A DNA stretch of 46,267 nucleotides from NCBI GenBank assembly GCA_003133685.1, contig PKYQ01000015.1:1737-48003 (forward strand). The letters run 5' to 3'. Under the pieces are notes generated by a model. The model was not told the origin of the DNA and searched no databases. It worked only from the letters and a program-made list of their open reading frames with translations. This document shows, in pieces, positions 32,473 through 41,030 of this stretch. The translations under genes were made by a program, and so were the position numbers. Each line of letters starts with the position of its first letter. The first letter of the stretch is position 1. Origin of the DNA: Acidimicrobiaceae bacterium. GTDB lineage: Bacteria; Actinomycetota; Acidimicrobiia; Acidimicrobiales; RAAP-2.

Positions 32473-33080
32473 ACGAGTTCTGGATTCCACTCGAACTTTC
32501 TGACTGCGACCCGAATCCCTTCGTCCAGTTCCGACGGTGGTTCGACGAGGCCAAGGGAGAGATGCTCGAACGCGACGCCATCTCGGTCGCGACGTCAACG
32601 CCCGATGGCCAGCCGAGCACACGAATGGTCCTACTTCGTCACGTTGATGATCACTCCGTCGGTTGGTTCACGAACTACGAGTCGCGAAAGGGTCGAGAGC
32701 TCACTGAGAATCCCTTCGCTTCGATCCTCTGGTACTGCGAACCGCGCGGTCGACAGATTCGTATGGAAGGGGCGGTCGAGAAGATGACGTCGGGCGAATC
32801 CGACGCCTACTTCGCGACTCGTGGGCGCGGTAGTCAACTCGGCGCGCACGCCAGTTCCCAGAGCAGCGTGATCGCGAGTCGTGAAGAACTCGAACAACGC
32901 GTGCGCGAGTTCGACGCCGAGTTCGCCGGCCGTGAGGTTCCCCGACCGCAGTTCTGGGGCGGCTTTCGTCTGACGCCGAATCGATTCGAGTTCTGGCAGC
33001 ATCGTGAGGACCGTTTGCACGACCGCATTGTCTACCTGCCGTCAGCTAACGGTTGGTCGTTAGAGCGTCAGGCGCCCTGA
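32469..33080 (+). CDS. pdxH: Pyridoxine/pyridoxamine 5'-phosphate oxidase
   Basis: 203 residues from GTG 32469 in GTGA. FMN enzyme making pyridoxal phosphate, the cofactor of the nearby alanine racemase. Blocks PNPFVQFRRWFDEAK, STRMVLLRHVD, WFTNYESRKGRELTENPFAS, QIRMEGAVEK, PRPQFWGGFRLTPNRFEFWQ and HDRIVY are those of PdxH. The 3' end overlaps the convergent MFS gene by 13 bases. Confidence 0.93.
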   Translation: MNEFWIPLELSDCDPNPFVQFRRWFDEAKGEMLERDAISVATSTPDGQPSTRMVLLRHVDDHSVGWFTNYESRKGRELTENPFASILWYCEPRGRQIRMEGAVEKMTSGESDAYFATRGRGSQLGAHASSQSSVIASREELEQRVREFDAEFAGREVPRPQFWGGFRLTPNRFEFWQHREDRLHDRIVYLPSANGWSLERQAP

Positions 33081-34294
33081 GTTCCGAGCTCCGTGTATTT
33101 CGCAGATCGTGTGGCGCGCAGCGCAATCGGACCGAAGAGCAACGCAACGATCGTGGTGACGACGCCGGCGATCTGAAAGACCGTGCGCGGAGCCACGAGG
33201 GTGAGGATGAGTCCGCCAAAGACGGTGCCCAGTATTTCGGCGCTCGTGAAGGCCGCGTTGCTCGCGGCGAACATCCGTCCTCGTTGGGCTTCGGGCGTGC
33301 GCACGGTCATGAGCGTCGTGAAGGCGACGTTCAAGAGGCCGACCGCGATGCCCATGACTACGAGAATCGGATAGAGGTAGCCCACGTGTTCGACGAGGCC
33401 GATGAGTCCTACGAAGATACTGACGACGATCAGCGCGACGAGCGACGCCTTGGCGAGGGCGACGTCGTCCTGTTTGAGCTTGCTCGAGGCCACCGCGCCC
33501 ACCACGTTGCCGGCCCCGAAACTCGCCCCGACGAGTCCGTACATCAGGGCCGAAGAGTGCAGCGTCTCGGTGATGAAGAAGACCTCGGCGACGTTGATCA
33601 TTACCAGGGTCAACAAAAAGACCACGAACGTGATCACGAGCGGTCGAAGCACCCCGTCCTTGAAGAGGATCCGCATCCCCGCACCCAAGTCCCGTTCGCC
33701 CTTTTTGGGACGCTCGGCCCCGGGGTGGGGTCGGCGATCGGTGACGAGCATCACGGTCCCGAGGGCTCCGAGGCCGAAACTGATGGCGTCGAAGTACAAC
33801 GGCCAACTCTGACCGAGCAGTCCCACGAGGAGACCCCCCAGACCGGGACCTGCCACCGCCGCGATCCCTTGCACCGACTGCATCGTCGAGTTCGCCGCCG
33901 TGAGGTTGTCCTCCCCGGCGATCGTGGGCACGAGGGCCGAGTACCCGGGGAAGGAAAAGGCCACGAAGCAACTGAGCAGGGCCATCAGCCCAACGGTGAC
34001 AACTCTCCCGTGCCAGAGGCCGATGCCAATACAGACCACTCCCTCGAAAAGACAAAGGATGACCAAGAGGCGCTTGACCGGGGTGTGGTCGATGATGAAG
34101 CCGGAGATCGGTGACAGCACGACGAGCGGCAGTGCGGCCGCGACCGAGAGCGAGGCAATAGCCCAACTTGCGTGGGCGCCGTGGGCCAGACGAAGATAGA
34201 GGGCGACCAGCGCAATGGCGTCGCCGAGGTACGAGACACCGCGAAGAATTGCGACCAGGGTGAGGTCACGTTTTTGCACGGATGACAACGTCAC
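33068..34294 (-). CDS. MFS transporter (multidrug-efflux-like)
   Basis: 408 residues with about twelve hydrophobic segments. The N-terminal [20 protein letters not shown], the loop [17 protein letters not shown] and the later [20 protein letters not shown] resemble the MFS_3 drug-efflux/secretion-effector group. The central cytosolic loop ([18 protein letters not shown]) is basic. No substrate can be read. It is divergent from groES, 104 bases away, and the groES CIRCE operators lie in that gap. Confidence 0.85.
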   Translation of the reverse strand: MTLSSVQKRDLTLVAILRGVSYLGDAIALVALYLRLAHGAHASWAIASLSVAAALPLVVLSPISGFIIDHTPVKRLLVILCLFEGVVCIGIGLWHGRVVTVGLMALLSCFVAFSFPGYSALVPTIAGEDNLTAANSTMQSVQGIAAVAGPGLGGLLVGLLGQSWPLYFDAISFGLGALGTVMLVTDRRPHPGAERPKKGERDLGAGMRILFKDGVLRPLVITFVVFLLTLVMINVAEVFFITETLHSSALMYGLVGASFGAGNVVGAVASSKLKQDDVALAKASLVALIVVSIFVGLIGLVEHVGYLYPILVVMGIAVGLLNVAFTTLMTVRTPEAQRGRMFAASNAAFTSAEILGTVFGGLILTLVAPRTVFQIAGVVTTIVALLFGPIALRATRSAKYTELGTQGA

Positions 34295-34324
34295 CGGGTC
34301 AGGCTAACAACGCCGTGATCTCTG

Positions 34325-34379
34325 TTGGCACTCATACCCGTAGGCTGCTAAATTGGCAGTCGGAAGATTCGAGTGCCAA
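34325..34379. promoter_or_regulatory. Two abutting CIRCE (HrcA) operators before groES
   Basis: First: TTGGCACTC-N9-GGCTGCTAA (34325-34351), the right arm imperfect. Second: TTGGCAGTC-N9-GAGTGCCAA (34353-34379), one mismatch. CIRCE consensus is TTAGCACTC-N9-GAGTGCTAA. The outer arms TTGGCACTC and GAGTGCCAA are perfect inverses of each other. They imply heat-shock control by HrcA, whose gene is not in the window. groES starts 19 bases further on. Confidence 0.75.
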
Positions 34380-34398
34380 AAGCACAGGAGGCAAGAAA

Positions 34399-34704
34399 AT
34401 GAAGTTGCACCCATTGGAAGACCGCATCGTGGTCCGTCCGGACGTCGCCGAAGCAACTACGGCGTCAGGCCTGGTCATTCCCGACACCGCGAAGGAGAAG
34501 CCGCAACAGGGTGAAGTGTTAGCCGCCGGTCCCGGTCGTCGCAGTGACACCACCGGTGAAGTGATTCCCTCCGGCGTCAAGGTCGGCGACACGGTCGTCT
34601 ACTCGAAGTACGGCGGCACCGAGATCACCGTCGACGGTGAGGACCTGTTGATCCTGTCCGGTCGCGACGTGCTGGCGACCATCGCCAAGAGCTCCAAGAA
34701 GTAG
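34399..34704 (+). CDS. groES: Co-chaperonin GroES
   Basis: 101 residues from ATG 34399 with an AGGAGG ribosome binding site; longer in-frame frames cross the operator and are rejected. [20 protein letters not shown], the mobile-loop region [20 protein letters not shown] and [15 protein letters not shown] are diagnostic. It caps GroEL during protein folding. groEL follows 45 bases later. Confidence 0.97.
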   Translation: MKLHPLEDRIVVRPDVAEATTASGLVIPDTAKEKPQQGEVLAAGPGRRSDTTGEVIPSGVKVGDTVVYSKYGGTEITVDGEDLLILSGRDVLATIAKSSKK

Positions 34705-36387
<1,683 letters not shown>

Positions 36388-36417
36388 CCCACCCCCCCCG
36401 GGTAGGACTTTTGAAGA

Positions 36418-36445
36418 GCCGAGTCGGAGACGACTCGGCTTCTTC
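36418..36445 (+). terminator. Rho-independent-type terminator after groEL
   Basis: GCCGAGTCG (36418-36426), GAGA loop, CGACTCGGC (36431-36439): a perfect 9-bp stem, followed by TTCTTC. The T tract is short but the place, 30 bases after the groEL stop, fits. Confidence 0.75.
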
Positions 36446-36654
36446 ATTGGTTACTGAATCTGGTCGTTTGGTTGGCGGCGTTCGTGTTTGGCGCCGTTTG
36501 GCAGTTCCGCCGGGACACAGCGAGAGTGTGATGTCAAGAACGCAAGACTGATGGAACTCACGAAGAACTCTCCACGAAGAAGTCTCCCAATACTGTGTAG
36601 GCGCAAACATTGGGAGCGGCGCGCCAATCCTGAAGAGATCCATTTGCGGCTTAG

Positions 36655-36694
36655 GGAGCGGGCAACGAGAATCGAATTCGCGTTCTCAACTTGG
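36655..36694 (-). repeat. Degenerate tRNA-Gly 3'-end fragment, left of mazEF
   Basis: Read on the minus strand it gives CCAAGTTGAGAACGCG, then AATTCGATTCTCGTTGCCCGCTCC, which follows the last ~40 bases of a tRNA-Gly (anticodon-stem 3' side, T arm, acceptor 3' strand). The 5' half of a tRNA is absent. It is a direct-orientation partner of 37355-37394. The rest of 36440-36725 holds no gene I can support, only a weak CCCAAT/ATTGGG hairpin (36586-36614). Confidence 0.6.
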
Positions 36695-36710
36695 CATACG
36701 GGCATGATTA

Positions 36711-36725
36711 TGCTATAGTTGTGGC
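36711..36725 (+). promoter_or_regulatory. Extended -10 promoter giving leaderless mazE mRNA
   Basis: TGCTATAGT (36711-36719) is an extended -10. Transcription about seven bases downstream would begin at the A of the mazE ATG (36726). No ribosome binding site precedes that ATG, so a leaderless message is likely. Confidence 0.5.
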
Positions 36726-36962
36726 ATGAGTAGGGTACGAGTAAGCACTACGGTCGATGGAGACCTATTAGATGCAGTTCGGCGACTGCGCCCCACTGCA
36801 AATGACGCCACGCTGCTTGACGAGGCGCTCGGCACGCTCGTCGCTCGCAACCGTGCGAGTGAGATTGACGCTGCTTACCTCGCATACGACGAATTCCCGA
36901 TCGAGGAATCCGATGAGTGGGGCAGCCTTGCTGCGTTTCGCGCTGGTGTTGCTGCCTCGTGA
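36726..36962 (+). CDS. MazE-like antitoxin
   Basis: 78 residues: MSRVRVSTTVDGDLLDAVRR, LLDEALGTLVARNRASEIDA, then an acidic tail EFPIEESDEWGSLAAFRAG. A ribbon-helix-helix-like N-terminus plus a toxin-binding tail is the pattern of actinobacterial antitoxins paired with MazF. The toxin gene follows within six bases. The pair is enclosed by tRNA-Gly fragments. Confidence 0.8.
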   Translation: MSRVRVSTTVDGDLLDAVRRLRPTANDATLLDEALGTLVARNRASEIDAAYLAYDEFPIEESDEWGSLAAFRAGVAAS

Positions 36963-36967
36963 CCCCG

Positions 36968-37288
36968 ATGCCGCTGCGAGGAGAAATCTGGTGGTGCGAG
37001 TTGCCCGAGATCCAAAGACGACCCGTGGTAGTGATTTCTCGCGACGCGGCCATCCCAAGATTACGGCGAACGTTGATTGCACCGTGCACAACGACGATTC
37101 GTAATCTTCCAAGCGAAGTCGTCCTTGAGCCAGGAGACGATCCGATTAGTCGCCGGTGCGTGGTCAACCTTGATTCGGTTGAGAGTGTTTCGATTTCGAT
37201 TTTGGTAGAAAGGATTGGACGTCTCAGCGACGGGCGAATGCGCCAGATTTGCTCTGCACTTGATGTTGCGGTCAGTTGTGGAGATTAG
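36968..37288 (+). CDS. MazF-like mRNA interferase toxin
   Basis: 106 residues from ATG 36968 (MPLRGEIWWCELPEIQRRPV). GTG 36959 is in frame and forms GTGA with the antitoxin stop, adding three residues, so it is an alternative. RGEIWW..LP....RPVVVISRDA, LIAPCTTTIRNLPSEVVL and VVNLDSVESVSISILVERIG then LSDGRMRQICSAL are PemK/MazF family blocks. MazF toxins cut single-stranded mRNA at short sequence sites; the specificity here is unknown. Confidence 0.85.
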   Translation: MPLRGEIWWCELPEIQRRPVVVISRDAAIPRLRRTLIAPCTTTIRNLPSEVVLEPGDDPISRRCVVNLDSVESVSISILVERIGRLSDGRMRQICSALDVAVSCGD

Positions 37289-37354
37289 ACCACTCACCGC
37301 ATCGAGGATGAGAAACTCGAATGAACTGATTTGGAATTGAAGTTCAGAAGTTCT

Positions 37355-37394
37355 TGGAGCATGCGACGAGAATCGAACTCACGTTCTCAGCTTG
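37355..37394 (-). repeat. tRNA-Gly 3'-end fragment with CCA, right of mazEF
   Basis: On the minus strand: CAAGCTGAGAACGTGAG, then TTCGATTCTCGTCGCATGCTCCA. This keeps the T arm, a 7-base acceptor strand CGCATGC, a discriminator base and an encoded CCA. No matching 5' half lies within the next 80 bases, so it is not a functional tRNA. It matches 36655-36694 in the same orientation and looks like an attachment-site remnant. Between 37395 and 37560 I see no gene. Confidence 0.62.
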
Positions 37395-37560
37395 TGGTCG
37401 TCGTTCACGACTGGAACAGAGGAGGCGCGCAACGGTCGCGGTGGTAATCGTGGCGAGTTCGTCGTCGCGTTTAGGCGCTCTAACCGCGACCGTGTTGGCC
37501 GAGAGCCCGACCGCACGGCGCAGGTACCAAGGAACGGGCTCTCCTTAGCGAGAGCGAATC

Positions 37561-38763
37561 TCAATCTGACGGCGCGGTGACGCTGGGTGGGGTGGTTCGG
37601 CTTAACGGTCGCAGACCGGCCTCTAACAAAAGCAGTCGTTCGTCGAGTTTGTTTGACTTGTTGAGGGGAAACGCCTTCACCAGTTCTATTCGATTGGGCA
37701 TCATGTTTTCCGGGATGCGTTCTAGGGCCGCGCGACGCAGGTCGAGGGCTGAGGCGCCCCCGTTGGTGACCACGAAGGCGATGATGCCGAGTTCGCCTTC
37801 ACTATCGAAGGTCATACACACGGCGCTGGTGACGCCGGCCAAACTGCCGATTATTTCACTCAGCTCGACGAGCGATATCCGAACCCCGCTGCGCTTAATC
37901 ACGCGGTCGGCGCGGTCCACGTAGACGTAACTGCCGTTCTTATCCCGGTAGACGAGATCGCCCGTGCGGTAGACGGTCTCGCCGGGCACCACGTCGGTGC
38001 GCATGACCTCTTTCGTGAGCGCCGGCGCCCCCCAGTATCCGTCCATTAGTTGATTCCCCCCGATGTACAGTTCGCCGACTCGGTCTGACTCTTCAATGAC
38101 GATTCCCTCTTCGTCCAAGAGGTGAAAGAACACACCGGGATGGGGGTAACCCATCGGCACCGTTCCCTCTTCGATCATGTCTGGTGTCAACTCGAAGTTT
38201 GTGACGGCAATGGTGGTCTCCGTCGGTCCGTAGCGATTGAACGATCGGATCTCTGGCACATAGGACCACAACGGCCGGAGGTCGGCGACGGGAAGGGCTT
38301 TAGCACCCAGTGCGATGATCTCGAGCGCAGAGTCGCCGAGTTCGGCCATCTGTGGGCTAGCGAGCAGAAGACGTAGATAGCTCGGTGTGAAGCCCGAAAA
38401 GTTGATCTTCTCGCGAGCGACCGTGTTGAAGAACGTCGGGGGAAACAACAATGCGTCACGGGGTCGGATGACGACCGCTCCACCGGCGTACAAGGTCGGA
38501 AACAGATTGGCGTAGGAACCGTCGAAGTGGAACGCGGACACACACAGCGTTCGGGTGGCTCGATCGAGGCCGAGCGCGCTTGTCGTCGACTGCACCGCGG
38601 CACCGAAAGCGGCGGTGCCGATCTGCACCCCTTTTGGAGTTTCGGTGGTACCCGATGTGTAAATCATGTAGGCCACTCGCGTTGAAGTATCGACCGGCGC
38701 GGCCAAAGCCGGTTCTTCTGTCCGGAGCGCCGAGATCGGCACCAGCGTGAGTCCGCCGAGCAT
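37561..38763 (-). CDS. AMP-binding adenylation enzyme, N-terminally short
   Basis: 400 residues resembling the larger part of an amino-acid adenylation domain. Present: YMIYTSGTTETPKG (core A3), NRYGPTETTI (A5), ELYIGGNQLMDGYWG (A6), YRTGDLVY (A7), DRADRVIKRSGVRISLVEL (A8) and PLNKSNKLDE (A10 lysine region). Normal enzymes have about 100 more residues before A3. Upstream the frame is open only about 30 codons to a TGA, so the start is either the CAT at 38761-38763 or lost. No carrier or condensation domain adjoins. It may be a decayed NRPS/DltA-type gene or a stand-alone variant. Confidence 0.7.
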   Translation of the reverse strand: MLGGLTLVPISALRTEEPALAAPVDTSTRVAYMIYTSGTTETPKGVQIGTAAFGAAVQSTTSALGLDRATRTLCVSAFHFDGSYANLFPTLYAGGAVVIRPRDALLFPPTFFNTVAREKINFSGFTPSYLRLLLASPQMAELGDSALEIIALGAKALPVADLRPLWSYVPEIRSFNRYGPTETTIAVTNFELTPDMIEEGTVPMGYPHPGVFFHLLDEEGIVIEESDRVGELYIGGNQLMDGYWGAPALTKEVMRTDVVPGETVYRTGDLVYRDKNGSYVYVDRADRVIKRSGVRISLVELSEIIGSLAGVTSAVCMTFDSEGELGIIAFVVTNGGASALDLRRAALERIPENMMPNRIELVKAFPLNKSNKLDERLLLLEAGLRPLSRTTPPSVTAPSD

Positions 38764-39027
38764 CCTAGGAGGCGCAGCATCGTCGCCGCCGGCGTCGGAG
38801 GTGAAAGCTGAAACTTCAGTTGGGCAGTTTCTGGCGTCCGTATGACGACTTCGTGATCATTTAGGTTGCCGGAGCAATATTCGCGGATGGCCCTCGAAAA
38901 GTTGATAGTCGCTTACCGCTAATCCAAGAGTCAGACCCTGAATCGCACCGATGAAACGAGGGTTGTACTTGCTTCGGAAGGGGCGTACCTTGCGCTTAGG
39001 TGCGCTTTTAAACCTCGGGTTTTGAGT

Positions 39028-39091
39028 GGTTGCCTACCCCGGGGTTAGCGAATGGTGAAACCGACGCCTGTTCGCAGTTCGCCTAACCAAG
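39028..39091 (+). repeat. Structured motif copy 1 (AGCGAATGG...CCGACGCC)
   Basis: The ~51 bases at 39028-39078 align without gaps to 39794-39844 (about three quarters identical); the core is AGCGAATGGTGAAACCGACG. In this copy GGTTAGCGAA (39043-39052) can pair with TTCGCCTAACC (39079-39089) with one bulged base. It may be a regulatory RNA element; no known class is recognised. Confidence 0.45.
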
Positions 39092-39688
39092 GGGCGTTGA
39101 TGACACAGTGCTTCACCCGCGGTCGGACCGGAGGAATCCTCACGGGTTCGTCCGTCGGGGATGCCTCGGACCTCCTGCGGGGTTGTCCGCCCTCGGAAAT
39201 TGACTTTCGAAGCGTTGCCTTGCACGACTCGCTTTGGGACGTCGCCAACGTATCGGGTGGAGAACCGCTGAGCGGGAGTTTCTCAGTGCTTTGGCGTCCC
39301 CATCAGGAGTGGAATCGATGACTGAACCTGAGTTAGACGCGCGTAACCACAACACCCGCACTACCGCAACACTCCGATTTGACAACCGTCTTGATTCGTG
39401 TAATCATCCTCATCCGCAGGGGCGGATAGGGAAGTGACGATGACAGGCTCAATACTCGCCACGCGTTGCACCAATCATCGTGCAACGGCGGGGGCCCTTC
39501 GCGATTCAGTCTATTCGAGCGGTTCTTCGTTCGTGGGGATACCCACCGCCCTTCGACAACGACTCTCCAACTTTGCGGCCTCGGCTCGTCACGCTTCGGT
39601 CCTGAGCCGATCGGTGAGTGAAATGCGTGCCAGCGGCGATGCGCCTGACCACCAAATATTTCTGATTCAAAAGGTGTTGCGGTTCTGG

Positions 39689-39718
39689 CAGAAGGGGCGA
39701 AGCAGTTCGCCCCTTCTG
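39689..39718. other. Strong 13-bp hairpin
   Basis: CAGAAGGGGCGAA (39689-39701), GCAG loop, TTCGCCCCTTCTG (39706-39718): perfect 13-bp stem, with no T tract after it. It could be a regulatory or protective RNA structure in the leader of the exported-protein genes. Confidence 0.6.
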
Positions 39719-39780
39719 GTCCGCATCAACAGCGGCTTCCTATCTGGGAACTCGCTGGCAGTAAAGGGTGATGCTTTGAT

Positions 39781-39850
39781 CCACGGGCTACGTATGGTCG
39801 CCCGGCCCGTGGGGAGCGAATGGCGAACCCGACGCCCCTATCAGGGAAAC
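39781..39850 (+). repeat. Structured motif copy 2, just upstream of the exported-protein gene
   Basis: CCACGGGC (39781-39788) pairs with GCCCGTGG (39805-39812). The core AGCGAATGGCGAACCCGACG then lies inside GGGG...CCCC, followed by CCCTATCAGGG. Same core as the copy at 39028. It ends about 35 bases before the ATG at 39884, the position of a cis-regulatory RNA. Confidence 0.45.
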
Positions 39851-39883
39851 ATCCAAACCAACTAAACAGGGAGACCGAACAAA

Positions 39884-40852
39884 ATGAAATTATTCAGTTC
39901 AAAACGGAGAATGGCAGTCGTGGGATTGACTGTCGGACTCATCGCAGGGGCAAGCGGGCTCGCAGTGGCCTACTTCACCGCTCAAGGGACGGGCAGCGGA
40001 ACGGGAGTCGTCGGCAATGGTGGGGCTTTCGTCATCACCGCCAACTCTCCAAGTGGCTACTTGTACCCAGACACGGCGGGAACCAACCAAAATGTTGAAA
40101 GTACCGACTATACGGTGACCAACTCGGGTGGCGGAAACGCAGTACTCGACCAGGTGACCATCTCTGTCGCTACTAGCACCGGAGCCGCGTACACGTACAC
40201 GGACAGTGCGGGCGACCCTGCGTGCACCGCGGCCGACTTCTCGATCGATAGCGCCACTCCGGGCACCGCGTTCGTGGACACGTCGCAGGCTGGGACCTAC
40301 ACCGGGGGCCAGGCAAAAACTGGCTCGTTCACGCTCGAGATGATCGACAATGGGCAGAACCAGGACAGCTGTGAAGGACAGACCATTCCGATTTACTTCA
40401 CTACTGGACTTCCGTCAGTTCCGCCCGTAACCGGCGTCATCACCGGCAACAACCTGGGCACCACCACGCTGTACGGGGTAGAGCCGGGCGACACGGGTGG
40501 GTTCTTCCCGAACCCCACCTATTTGACGATTCCGACAGTGTCGAGTAGTACACCCGTAAACCTCAACGTCGGGATATACAACAACTCATATCAACCCAAC
40601 GGATCGATTTCCGTGTCCTACGACAACGCATTTTTGACATTCACGGGAACGTCGGCTGACGGCACCTGTGGGACGCCAACTACGTCGGGGACTAACTCGA
40701 GCGTCACATGCACGTTCACCGACCTGAGCCACAGTACGGTGTCGAAGCCCTTCAACTTCAACACGGCGGGTTCCGGGACGACGACAGCAACCGCGACGGT
40801 AACGCTTGGAACGGACACGGCAACAGAGACATTCGGACTTACCATTAGCTAA
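39884..40852 (+). CDS. Exported protein with SipW-type-like signal region (TasA/CalY-like candidate)
   Basis: 322 residues after an AGGGAGA ribosome binding site. The N-terminal MKLFSSKRRMAVVGLTVGLI, AGASGLAVAYFTAQGTGSGT looks like the signal regions of TasA/CalY-like proteins processed by SipW-type peptidases (hydrophobic stretch ending just before A-Y-F-T). The rest is Thr/Ser/Gly-rich beta-type sequence with paired cysteines (DPACTAADF and QDSCEGQTIP; DGTCGTPTT and VTCTFTD). It is the first of three exported-protein genes reading the same way. Matrix or fibre function is inferred from signal type. Confidence 0.65.
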   Translation: MKLFSSKRRMAVVGLTVGLIAGASGLAVAYFTAQGTGSGTGVVGNGGAFVITANSPSGYLYPDTAGTNQNVESTDYTVTNSGGGNAVLDQVTISVATSTGAAYTYTDSAGDPACTAADFSIDSATPGTAFVDTSQAGTYTGGQAKTGSFTLEMIDNGQNQDSCEGQTIPIYFTTGLPSVPPVTGVITGNNLGTTTLYGVEPGDTGGFFPNPTYLTIPTVSSSTPVNLNVGIYNNSYQPNGSISVSYDNAFLTFTGTSADGTCGTPTTSGTNSSVTCTFTDLSHSTVSKPFNFNTAGSGTTTATATVTLGTDTATETFGLTIS

Positions 40853-40861
40853 TTGCGCGAC

Positions 40862-40946
40862 GCGAGAGTCCAGATATGGACCCTCGCATTGAGCAAGATG
40901 TTTCGGTCGAGGGCCGGATCGTGGAGATGTTCTTCGCGATCCGGCC
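40862..40946 (+). terminator. Two hairpins between exported-protein genes
   Basis: Nine bases after the stop, GCGAGaGTCCA (40862-40872) pairs with TGGACcCTCGC (40877-40887) around GATA with one mismatch. A second stem, GGCCGGATCG (40912-40921) with CGATCCGGCC (40937-40946), is perfect. Neither is followed by a T run, so either attenuation or an RNA-stability role is possible. Confidence 0.5.
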
Positions 40947-41030
40947 GTCAGCCGCCGGTTTATTAGTTTGTTTCTCGAAGTATCCCGAAATACTCGTTCC
41001 GAGATCGCACAGTGACCAAGGGTAGGTGAA

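Larger units (their letters stand above)
38764..39883. other. 1.1-kb stretch without a convincing gene; structured leader candidates
   Basis: Between the adenylation gene and the first exported-protein gene. Open frames at 39052-39321 and 39434-39865 exist, but they lack ribosome binding sites and recognisable motifs and they cross strong hairpins. A hairpin ATCCGC-AGGG-GCGGAT lies at 39412-39427. On the minus strand a 47-codon open stretch (ending near 38860) without a start codon might be a remnant. The repeated motif and the long hairpin are listed separately. Confidence 0.5.

Noticed and set aside
24-33080. CRISPR array or phage gene block
   Set aside because: No regularly spaced identical direct repeats and no phage structural genes were seen; the only mobile parts are the two transposons.
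37355-37430. Complete tRNA-Gly gene on the minus strand
   Set aside because: T arm, acceptor 3' strand and CCA are present but no matching 5' acceptor strand, D arm or anticodon arm follows; treated as a fragment.
39052-39321. 89-codon open frame starting in the first copy of the repeated motif
   Set aside because: Its start lies within the hairpin arm GGTTAGCGAA; no family features.
39434-39865. 143-codon open frame before the exported-protein gene
   Set aside because: It has no recognisable motif or clear ribosome binding site, crosses a perfect 13-bp hairpin and the repeated structured motif, and looks like a leader rather than a protein.
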